A DNA stretch of 64,000 nucleotides from Gammaproteobacteria bacterium (GTDB taxonomy: Bacteria > Pseudomonadota > Gammaproteobacteria > JAKDMP01): contig JALUYA010000002.1 of NCBI GenBank assembly GCA_027018875.1, forward strand, positions 43,767 to 107,766, read 5' to 3'. The position numbers were made by a program, and so were the translations under genes. Position 1 is the stretch's first letter; every line of letters begins with the position of its first letter. Shown here piece by piece: positions 26,170 to 32,926 of this stretch. The notes under the pieces were generated by a model, which saw nothing but the letters and a program-made list of their open reading frames with translations, made no database searches and was not told where the DNA came from.

Positions 26170-26190
26170 AGTCCGCTCTTCGGCAAACAA
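26162..26190 (-). promoter_or_regulatory. Sigma70-like promoter for rne
   Basis: On the minus strand, TTGTTT (26185-26190) and TATAGT (26162-26167) are separated by exactly 17 bp. Initiation near 26155 would give rne a leader of about 280 nt. The -10 box shares six bases with the rluC -10 on the other strand. Confidence 0.6.
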
Positions 26191-26197
26191 GTTCAGG

Positions 26198-27187
26198 GTG
26201 GACAAAAAACCGATCACACAGGGAGTTAGGCATTACGCGGTGAGCCATGACGAGGCTGGGCAGCGACTGGATAACGCCTTGCTTCGGTTGCTGAAAGGCG
26301 TCCCCAAGACCCATGTTTATCGCCTGTTGCGAACCGGCCAGGTGAGGGTGAATGGAGGACGCCGGGGTCCCGGCTATAGACTGCGGGATGGAGACCTCTT
26401 GCGTCTGCCGCCCGTGCGCCAAGCCGAAAGGATACCGCAGGACGGCCCCCTGGCCAGGGTGAAACCCGTGCTTGAGGCGGGTATTCTCTATGAGGATGCA
26501 GATCTGCTGGTAATCGATAAACCGACGGGAATCCCCGTGCATGGGGGGAGTGGACTTGCCGGCGGCCTGATCGAGGCGCTGCGCCGTTTGCGCGAGGAAC
26601 CCCGGCTGGAGCTTGCGCATCGCATTGATCGGGATACCTCGGGGTGCCTGATTATTGCCCGTCGTCGCAGTAGCCTGCGGGCGCTCCATGCCGCTTTTCG
26701 GGAAGGGCGGGTACGCAAGCGCTATCTGGCACTGCTGTTGGGCGAGATTCATGCCCCTTTCGAAAGCCGCGCGCCGCTGCGGCGCTACGTTCAGCGAGGC
26801 GGAGAACGCCACGTTGCGGTAGCCGCGGACGGACGCCCGGCCCGTACCCGGTTCTTGCCCAAGGTGACGTCCGGGGCCCTGAGTTTGGTCGAGATTGAAT
26901 TGGGCACGGGACGTACCCACCAAATCCGGGTTCATGCGACCCATGCGGGGTACCCGGTTGCCGGAGATCCGCGGTATGGGGATGAAGTGCAGAACCGACG
27001 ACTTCGTGCCTTGGGGCTGCGCCGCTTGGCCTTACATGCCGCCCGGCTGCAGCTGGAGCATCCGCGTACCGGCCAGGCGCTGGATCTGCACGCGCCGCTC
27101 CCCGCCGATTTGCTCGAGGTGCTGGAGCGCCTTGAGATGGACCGGAGCGAAATCCCTACCTATGGATCCAGCCTGCGAACTTTATAG
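26198..27187 (+). CDS. rluC: 23S rRNA pseudouridine synthase RluC
   Basis: RluC makes pseudouridines at positions 955, 2504 and 2580 of 23S rRNA. From the GTG at 26198 the product is 329 residues. An N-terminal S4 domain (QRLDNALLRLLKGVPKTHVYRLLRTGQVRVNG) is followed by the RluA-family catalytic domain, with nucleophile Asp in LAHRIDRDTSGCLI. Later motifs are KRYLALLLGE and GRTHQIRVHATHAGYP. The frame is open further upstream to 26012, but that segment overlaps the promoters and shows no homology. Divergence from rne is the E. coli arrangement. Confidence 0.95.
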   Translation: MDKKPITQGVRHYAVSHDEAGQRLDNALLRLLKGVPKTHVYRLLRTGQVRVNGGRRGPGYRLRDGDLLRLPPVRQAERIPQDGPLARVKPVLEAGILYEDADLLVIDKPTGIPVHGGSGLAGGLIEALRRLREEPRLELAHRIDRDTSGCLIIARRRSSLRALHAAFREGRVRKRYLALLLGEIHAPFESRAPLRRYVQRGGERHVAVAADGRPARTRFLPKVTSGALSLVEIELGTGRTHQIRVHATHAGYPVAGDPRYGDEVQNRRLRALGLRRLALHAARLQLEHPRTGQALDLHAPLPADLLEVLERLEMDRSEIPTYGSSLRTL

Positions 27188-27404
27188 TCCCCGATAGGGG
27201 ATCCGCAGGTCCCTCGTTTCCAGGCCACGGTTGGGAGTCTGCCGGGCTTAGGCAATCACAGCGGGCACGGTGGGAAAGGGAGTCGGAATCGTTCTATTTA
27301 TGAGGCGCATAGTGGATCAGCGCAAAAGCGGAGATTTTTCGGCCGCTATCCCGCCTCCGCAGCAGGTGGTTCCCAACTCCGGCGGATTCCCAGGCGGCTG
27401 ATTT

Positions 27405-27617
27405 ATGCTGAACGGATGGATGTTCTACAGGCTGCCCCTGGTGCTGCCGTATGGGCGCAGGACGAAGCCGTTGGAAGCGGTGTTGCCCCGGCTGTATCAG
27501 AAGGGTGTCTCCAATGGAGAGATGGGGCGGGGCCTTGAAGAGATTGGTAGGCGAACAAGCCACCGGTTTGCCGGCGAGTACGGTATGGCATCTGAAGCCG
27601 GTCCGGGGGAGTAAGAG
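27405..27617 (+). pseudogene. IS256-family transposase fragment, frameshifted
   Basis: One plus-strand frame reads YGRRTKPLEAVLPRLYQKGV and SNGEM up to about 27520. A neighbouring frame continues with GGALKRLVGEQATGLPASTV and WHLKP. Joined, they match the conserved IS256/mutator segment of the form RRxxxxEELLPxLYLKGxSTGDFxEALxALLGxxAxGLSxSTI. Both ends of the transposase are missing and no terminal repeats were seen. It lies just beyond the end of the CDF transporter gene. The rest of the 27188-27646 gap holds nothing recognisable apart from a TCCCC/GGGGA hairpin at 27188 without a T-run. Confidence 0.7.
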
Positions 27618-27646
27618 TACCGGAGCGGTTGGAAAGAAGCATTGGG

Positions 27647-28312
27647 TTATGGTGCGCTTTCCCCGGTGGAATCGGTCGAGCGGGAACCGGAAGGCCGGAT
27701 GAGTTGCGGCGCGGCTTCCCGAATGACACCGGCGGCGGTGTGAATCAGTACGGTCGCGATCACGGTGGCGATGACTAAATCCGGCCACTTGGAGCCGAAC
27801 AGCACGACAAGGCTGCCGGCCAGGATCGTTCCGGCGTTGCCCAGCGCGTCATTGCGGGTGCACAGCCAAACTGCGCGCATGTTAATGTCCTCGTGACGGA
27901 GTTGAATTAGCAGAGCGCCACAGGCGAAATTTGCGCCGAATGCGATGGCGGCAACGACCATGATTACGGCACCCACCGGGGTGATGGACGTAAACGCATG
28001 ATCGGCGATCTGTGCCAATACGGCCAGGGCCAGCACGAGTTCCAGGATGCCGTTCGAGAGGCCCGCGAAGGCGCGGGCCTGTGGGCTTCGGGTAAGGACG
28101 AAAAGACTCAGGGCGTAAACCAGTGAATCGGCAAGCATGTCCAGTGAGTCGGCCTGGAGTGCCGTCGAGCTGGCCCACAGTCCTACTGCAAGCTCGAAGC
28201 CGAACATCAGCGTATTGATGGCCAGTACGATGCCGAGAATGCGGCGCCGGCGAGGATCAACACTGAACTCGGGATCGATGCTGCAACCGCATCCGCTGCA
28301 ATCAGTCATCAC
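27647..28312 (-). CDS. Cation diffusion facilitator-type metal transporter
   Basis: This 221-residue inner-membrane protein has a Cys-rich start (MMTDCSGCGCSIDP) and five or six hydrophobic helices. The second helix carries LQADSLDMLADSLVYALSLF, the Asp-rich metal site of CDF transporters. A later SVWLCTRND-like segment (RAVWLCTRNDALGNAG) is typical of the short CDF variant found beside MerR regulators. It lacks the long C-terminal cytosolic domain of YiiP, which is normal for this short type. It is transcribed divergently from a MerR gene through a shared operator and is expected to export Zn, Cd, Pb or a similar divalent ion. Confidence 0.9.
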   Translation of the reverse strand: MMTDCSGCGCSIDPEFSVDPRRRRILGIVLAINTLMFGFELAVGLWASSTALQADSLDMLADSLVYALSLFVLTRSPQARAFAGLSNGILELVLALAVLAQIADHAFTSITPVGAVIMVVAAIAFGANFACGALLIQLRHEDINMRAVWLCTRNDALGNAGTILAGSLVVLFGSKWPDLVIATVIATVLIHTAAGVIREAAPQLIRPSGSRSTDSTGESAP

Positions 28313-28338
28313 ATGCTCTTTTACGCTGAACCTGAGTT

Positions 28339-28370
28339 TATAATGAACCCTGTAATCGTTACAGGGTCAA
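28339..28370 (-). promoter_or_regulatory. MerR-type operator/promoter for the metal transporter
   Basis: A perfect inverted repeat, ACCCTGTAA-N3-TTACAGGGT (28347-28367), lies between -35 TTGACC (28365-28370) and the -10 region (CATTAT 28340-28345 or ATTATA 28339-28344). The spacer is 19-20 bp. An over-long spacer containing the dyad is the hallmark of promoters that MerR-family activators untwist. It drives the transporter on the minus strand. Confidence 0.85.
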
Positions 28371-28376
28371 GGGGTC

Positions 28377-28826
28377 ATGCTGCGTACAGAACTTTCGAGA
28401 CGCGCCTCCTGCAGCCCGGAGACCGTGCGCCACTACGAGCGTATCGGCCTCATTGAGGCACCGCCACGTTCGACGGCGGGTTATCGACTCTATTCCACCG
28501 TGCACCTGCGCCAGGTCTGTTTCATTCGCGCCGCCCGCTCACTGGGTTTCGATCTCGATGAAATTCGGAGAATGTTGGTGCTGGCACGGCAGCCTGATGC
28601 TCCGTGCCGTCCGTTGGATGCGGTGACCAAGACCCATCTGCGCCACATCGACGAGAAAATCGAACAACTCCGGCACTTGCGCGAGGCGCTTGCCCGTATT
28701 CTCGCCAGCTGTGAAGGCGGTAAAATTGCCACCTGCGGAATTGTAGAAGCTTTGCACGGCGAAGACTGTCAGACCAAGCCGAACCCATCTGGTTTCAATC
28801 ATGGGGGGGCACATATCACACGTTAA
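28377..28826 (+). CDS. MerR-family metal-responsive regulator (CadR/PbrR/ZntR-like)
   Basis: This 149-residue regulator has an N-terminal winged helix (SPETVRHYERIGLIEAPPRS), a long dimerisation coiled coil (about 80-110) and a metal-binding loop. Cysteines at residues 77, 112 and 120 (C-x7-C in SCEGGKIATC followed by GIVEAL) match the divalent-metal branch of MerR proteins. The actual metal is not determined. The ATG at 28377 follows AAGGGG and starts only 10 bp from the operator, so the regulator probably represses itself. It is divergent from the CDF transporter it should activate. Confidence 0.92.
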   Translation: MLRTELSRRASCSPETVRHYERIGLIEAPPRSTAGYRLYSTVHLRQVCFIRAARSLGFDLDEIRRMLVLARQPDAPCRPLDAVTKTHLRHIDEKIEQLRHLREALARILASCEGGKIATCGIVEALHGEDCQTKPNPSGFNHGGAHITR

Positions 28827-28855
28827 ACTGGTGATGGAAGATCCCGACTTCAGCT

Positions 28856-29101
28856 CTAACTTTTAATTTCCACCGCTAAAAATCCCGCCCGGCAGCGGAT
28901 TGCTGCACCGACTTGAATGCGGGTGACCGAATCGTTGATGATTCCGGGCCTGCCATGGGTATCCCTGACCGGTGGAAGTCGCATGCATATACCTTCAAGT
29001 ATCGCCGGGAGGCGCCGGTCTACATCGAGGCCAAGTTGCTTGCCACCACCGGGGAAGTACATGGCGGTGATTGCCGGTGTGTCCAAGAGGGCCGGATCCA
29101 T
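28856..29101 (-). CDS. Possible small hypothetical protein downstream of maf
   Basis: An 81-residue frame beginning MDPALLDTPAITAMYFPGGG lies on the minus strand 51 bp after the maf stop codon. No family was recognised, no clear ribosome-binding site is visible, and high GC makes chance frames common here. If real it would be co-transcribed with maf. It may equally be a gene remnant. Otherwise the 28827-29152 gap shows nothing. Confidence 0.25.
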   Translation of the reverse strand: MDPALLDTPAITAMYFPGGGKQLGLDVDRRLPAILEGICMRLPPVRDTHGRPGIINDSVTRIQVGAAIRCRAGFLAVEIKS

Positions 29102-29152
29102 AAGTGTTGCGGCTGTGGCCGTGGGGAGGTTACGGGAAGCGAAACCCGGATC

Positions 29153-29749
29153 TTAGGGAAGATGCAGTCCGCAGCGGCGGAGCAGGCGGGAGGTGGCGAT
29201 CAGCGGCAAGCCGATCAGCGCGGTGGGATCTTCGGTTTCAATACCTTCGCAAAGGGAGATTCCCAGTCCTTCCAGCTTGAGGGCACCGGCGCAGTCCAGG
29301 GGGTGTTCACGGATAAGATAGCGCTCGATTTCGCTTTCCTCGAGCCGGCGCAGGGTAACATGGCTTATGTCGAGGTGGGTGACGGCCCGCCGGGTATCCG
29401 GCCGGTAGAGCGTTACCGCGGTGTAATAGCTGACCCGCCCGCCCGACAGGTTCACCAGCAGATCCCGGGCCGTATCGATGTCGCGGGGCTTGCCAATGGG
29501 GGTGCCATGAAACGAGGCTAATTGATCACCGGCCAGGATGAGCGCGTCCGGGTATCGTGACGCAACCTCATTCGCCTTGGCCCGCGCCAGGCGTGGGGCG
29601 GCGTCCGCGGCGGTTTCCTCCGCCCCGATCGTTTCGTCTGCTTTGGAGGAGATGACGCTAAAGCGCAAACCGAGCCGCGCCAGCAACTCGCGGCGGTAGA
29701 TCGATTCCGAGGCTAAAATAAGTTCCGGTGGCAATGCCTTTGACCTCAT
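29153..29749 (-). CDS. yceF: Maf/YceF-family nucleotide pyrophosphatase
   Basis: This 198-residue Maf-like house-cleaning enzyme is expected to hydrolyse modified nucleotides; the YceF branch prefers m7GTP. Visible motifs are the N-terminal ILASESIYRRELLARLG (phosphate-binding Ser/Arg), the catalytic Asp region ILAGDQLASFHGTPIGKP and the C-terminal DPTALIGLPL. Divergence from yceD-rpmF-plsX-fabH is the E. coli yceF arrangement and supports YceF over the other Maf paralogue. Confidence 0.93.
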   Translation of the reverse strand: MRSKALPPELILASESIYRRELLARLGLRFSVISSKADETIGAEETAADAAPRLARAKANEVASRYPDALILAGDQLASFHGTPIGKPRDIDTARDLLVNLSGGRVSYYTAVTLYRPDTRRAVTHLDISHVTLRRLEESEIERYLIREHPLDCAGALKLEGLGISLCEGIETEDPTALIGLPLIATSRLLRRCGLHLP

Positions 29750-29776
29750 CGAACGGACTTATTACGATACCCGCTT

Positions 29777-30217
29777 ATGTCAGACCCGAGTTCCCGCTTG
29801 CCCCTGGAGGATCTTGCCGCCGCCGCGGAACGCCGGGCGGGGGAGGTTGATGCCGCGTTGCTGGGTCCCCGCCTGGCCGAGGCGCTGGCGCACGATATGG
29901 CGGGAAAGGTGGCTTATACCCTGGATTTCGCCTTTGCCCCGGTGGGAGGGATCGCCATCAGCGGAACGATTCATGCCGAACTCGAAGCCCTGTGCCAGAG
30001 GTGCCTGGAACCGTTTCGATTGCAGCTGACGGTGCCGGTTCGGCTTATCGTGCCGCCCGATGAGATCGATGCCGAGGCGCCAGCGGGTTGGGAGTTCAGC
30101 GCGCCGGATATGCGGCCAAGTCTGATCGAGTTGATCGAAGAGGAATTGCTGCTGGCACTGCCCCTGGTACCGCGCCATCCGCCCGGGGTGTGTCATCCGC
30201 CAGGGGATGCGCCTTGA
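29777..30217 (+). CDS. yceD: YceD/DUF177 rRNA accumulation protein
   Basis: This 146-residue acidic protein has the DUF177 core, including ALCQRCLEPFRLQLTVPVRL with its CxxC pair. An acidic stretch ending in ELIEEELLLALPLVPRH and the C-terminal CHPPG follow. YceD homologues are needed for 23S rRNA accumulation and maturation. It precedes rpmF with a 90-bp gap and is the first gene of the ribosome/lipid operon, 27 bp from the divergent maf gene. Confidence 0.92.
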   Translation: MSDPSSRLPLEDLAAAAERRAGEVDAALLGPRLAEALAHDMAGKVAYTLDFAFAPVGGIAISGTIHAELEALCQRCLEPFRLQLTVPVRLIVPPDEIDAEAPAGWEFSAPDMRPSLIELIEEELLLALPLVPRHPPGVCHPPGDAP

Positions 30218-30307
30218 CCGGGTTGGCGGCGGAAATCAGCCCGATATTAGGGTGGAACTCGGGTTTCCGGTTAAACTATTCTCTTACTTCTTCAACCATA
30301 CCGAGTC

Positions 30308-30493
30308 ATGGCCGTACAGAAAAGCCGTAAGACGCCGTCCAAGCGCGGCATGCGCCGGGCGCACAATGCACTCAAGTCACCCACCTTGTCTCACGACAGT
30401 ACCACGGGAGAATTGCATCGCCGTCACCATGTAGGGGAGGATGGATATTATCGTGGTAGGAAAATAGTCGATACCGTCATTGACGAAGATTAA
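30308..30493 (+). CDS. rpmF: 50S ribosomal protein L32
   Basis: This 61-residue basic protein begins [20 protein letters not shown] and contains [19 protein letters not shown], the diagnostic L32 pattern. It lacks the four-Cys zinc ribbon found in some bacteria, so it is the C-minus form. The yceD-rpmF-plsX-fabH order links ribosome supply to fatty acid and phospholipid synthesis. Confidence 0.97.
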   Translation: MAVQKSRKTPSKRGMRRAHNALKSPTLSHDSTTGELHRRHHVGEDGYYRGRKIVDTVIDED

Positions 30494-30540
30494 GCATAGC
30501 TTGCATGCCGGGGCGTGGAGGAATCCGCCTGGCATGAATC

Positions 30541-31578
30541 ATGAATAAGGCCGGCGTGCGGGTCCGGCTCGCCATCGATGCCATGAGCGGGGATCGCGGC
30601 CCGGGCGTTGCGGCGGCCGCCGCCTTGCGGGCGCTACGCGCCTATCCGGGCCTGGAACTTGTTCTCGTGGGGGATGAAGCGGCTCTGAGTGGCGCCTTGC
30701 ATCAAGCGGATGACCGGCAAGCAGAGCGCCTGAGAGTTCATCACACGAGCCAGGTGGTGACCATGGATGAGCCGGTGCGCCAGGCGTTGCGCTCCAAGCG
30801 GGATTCTTCCATGCGGGTTGCCATCGATCTAGTTAAATCGGGTGAGGTCGCCGCTTGTGTGTCGGCGGGAAATACCGGTGCCCTCATGGCTACCGCGCGC
30901 TATGTGCTGAAGGGTTTGGAGGGGGTCGATCGTCCGGCCATTTGTACCGCGGTGCCCACTCGGCAAGGCCGCACCTATATGCTGGATTTGGGTGCCAACG
31001 CGGATTGCACTGCTGGACACCTGGTACAGTTTGCGGCCATGGGTGCCGCCTTGGCGGCGGCGGTGGGAGGGGTTTCAAGCCCAAGCATTGGGCTGCTGAA
31101 TATCGGTTCCGAGCAGATCAAGGGTAGCGAGCGGGTCAAGAAGGCGGCGCGAGTTCTCGAGGCGAGCCGACTGAACTATGTGGGTTATGTGGAAGGTCAT
31201 GATATCGGTTCCGGGCGGGTCGATGTCGTGGTTACCGATGGGTTTACCGGCAACGTGGCGCTGAAGACCATGGAGGGTACGGCGCGGCTGATCGCTACGA
31301 TACTGCGCGAGGAGTTTACCCGTAATCTAGTGACCCGGGCCGAAGGTTTGATTGCCTGGCCGACTTTGCAGCGTGTGCATCGGCGGTTGGATCCCCAGCG
31401 TTACAATGGCGCGAGCTTCCTTGGATTGCGGGGTATTGTGGTGAAAAGCCACGGCAGCGCCGATGAAGTGGGGTTCGCTACCGCGATTCGCGCGGCGATG
31501 ATCGAAGTCGAACAAGCGGTCCCCGAACGTATCAATTGCCTCTTGGCGGAGGCTTTATCCGGAGGACTGGCTGCATGA
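30541..31578 (+). CDS. plsX: Phosphate acyltransferase PlsX
   Basis: PlsX makes acyl-phosphate from acyl-ACP and phosphate for PlsY-dependent phospholipid synthesis. The 345-residue protein has the IAIDAMSGDRGP-like start (LAIDAMSGDRGPGVA). VSAGNTGALMATARYVLK, LDLGANADCTAGHLVQFA and GFTGNVALKTMEGTA follow. The length is normal. The start ATG at 30541 follows a short spacer after rpmF, and the stop overlaps the fabH start. Confidence 0.97.
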   Translation: MNKAGVRVRLAIDAMSGDRGPGVAAAAALRALRAYPGLELVLVGDEAALSGALHQADDRQAERLRVHHTSQVVTMDEPVRQALRSKRDSSMRVAIDLVKSGEVAACVSAGNTGALMATARYVLKGLEGVDRPAICTAVPTRQGRTYMLDLGANADCTAGHLVQFAAMGAALAAAVGGVSSPSIGLLNIGSEQIKGSERVKKAARVLEASRLNYVGYVEGHDIGSGRVDVVVTDGFTGNVALKTMEGTARLIATILREEFTRNLVTRAEGLIAWPTLQRVHRRLDPQRYNGASFLGLRGIVVKSHGSADEVGFATAIRAAMIEVEQAVPERINCLLAEALSGGLAA

Positions 31579-32543
31579 GCTATGCGCGCATCATTGGTAC
31601 CGGTAGCGCTGTGCCCGAAAGGGTGTTGACCAATCACGATCTCGAGGCCATGATCGATACCAGTGATGAGTGGATCCGCTCGCGCACGGGTATCGAGCGG
31701 CGCCACATTGCCGCCACCGGAGAAACCACGGCCGATTTGGGGGAATGTGCGGCCCGGGCGGCGCTTGCGGCGGCGGGAGTCAAGCCGCAGGAGCTGGACA
31801 TGATCATCGTTGGAACCACCACCCCGGATCTGGTGTTTCCTAATGTCGGTATCCTGATCCAGGAACGTATTGGTGCCAACGGGTGCGCCGCGTTTAGTTG
31901 CGAGGCCGCCTGTGCGGGATTTTTGTATGCACTTTCGGTGGCCGAGAAATTTATACGGCTCGGGGAGGCAAGGCGGGTGCTGGTCATCGGTGCCGAGACC
32001 TTATCGCGATTCGTGGACTGGACCGATCGTTCGACCTGTGTGTTGTTTGCCGATGGCGCCGGGGCGGTTGTGCTTGCCCCCAGCGAGGAAACCGGAATTC
32101 TCAAGACCCATCTCTATGCCGACGGCCGTTATAAGGACTTGCTTTATTTTCCATCGGGGGTTTCCAAGGGGTTTGATTCTCTCAAATCCGGTAAGGATTT
32201 CGTGCAAATGCGGGGGAACGAAGTCTTCCGTATCGCGGTGCGTGAACTTTCCCGGGCGGCGGTACGTATCCTGGATGAGGCGGGGATCCCGGGATCCGAT
32301 CTGGATTGGATGGTACCGCACCAGGCTAATTTGCGGATCATCGAGGCCATTTCCAAGCGGATCGAACTGCCCATGGAACGGGTCGTGGTGACGATCCAGG
32401 AGCATGGCAATACCTCGGCGGCTTCGGTTCCCCTGGCACTGGACGTTGCGGTTCGCGACGGGCGCATACAACGCGGCCAGAGCCTGCTTCTAGAGGCCTT
32501 TGGCGGGGGCTTTACCTGGGGCGCCGCACTGCTGCGATTCTGA
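31575..32543 (+). CDS. fabH: 3-oxoacyl-ACP synthase III
   Basis: KAS III condenses acetyl-CoA with malonyl-ACP to start type II fatty acid synthesis. From the ATG at 31575, which overlaps the plsX stop as ATGA, the protein is 322 residues. It begins MSYARIIGTGSAVPERVLTN. The catalytic triad is visible: Cys in CEAACAGFLYAL, His in VPHQANLRI and Asn in HGNTSAASVPLAL. The C-terminal FGGGFTWGAALLRF is standard. The longer frame from 31536 adds residues without similarity and is not used. Confidence 0.97.
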   Translation: MSYARIIGTGSAVPERVLTNHDLEAMIDTSDEWIRSRTGIERRHIAATGETTADLGECAARAALAAAGVKPQELDMIIVGTTTPDLVFPNVGILIQERIGANGCAAFSCEAACAGFLYALSVAEKFIRLGEARRVLVIGAETLSRFVDWTDRSTCVLFADGAGAVVLAPSEETGILKTHLYADGRYKDLLYFPSGVSKGFDSLKSGKDFVQMRGNEVFRIAVRELSRAAVRILDEAGIPGSDLDWMVPHQANLRIIEAISKRIELPMERVVVTIQEHGNTSAASVPLALDVAVRDGRIQRGQSLLLEAFGGGFTWGAALLRF

Positions 32544-32926
32544 TCCACCGCCGGTGTCGCCGTTCCCGCGTTACGGACCTGCCCGATCCGGATGCCGGGG
32601 GGCAAGATCGCACTCCGTCTGATCCCCCTTGCCCTTGGGGGCGAACCGGTTCGAGGTAAAAGTGGCAGGATGCCCGGGCGAGTGGTTTCCGCAGGCTTGG
32701 GCGCGAAGGCCTGGTGGTGGATATTGGCTCGCCCTGCTGTCCGGATCCGGGCGCGTCGCCTGGTGACGATTATTACCGCCTAGCAGCCGATGTTCCGGGA
32801 TGATCCCGAGCCGAATCACCGCTTCGCCATGGTTGCTGCAGGGAACAATCGGTTTCCCGCCCGGGAACCGGGAGCCTTGGTCGCTTCGATTGCAGCCGTT
32901 TCTCCAAGCTGCCTTATAGTGAAGGC
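32544..32926. other. Intergenic region between fabH and the glg operon
   Basis: No convincing gene was found. Open frames on both strands have no recognisable family and no ribosome-binding site. A TATAGT at 32915-32920 lies just before the glgE ATG and could be a -10, but no -35 at 16-18 bp fits. It is left as a possible leaderless start. Confidence 0.5.

Noticed and set aside
26012..26197. Longer N-terminus for RluC
   Set aside because: The region holds both divergent promoters and gives no RluC-like sequence; the S4 domain begins after the GTG at 26198.
27188..27205. TCCCC/GGGGA hairpin after rluC as a terminator
   Set aside because: Short stem and no following T-run.
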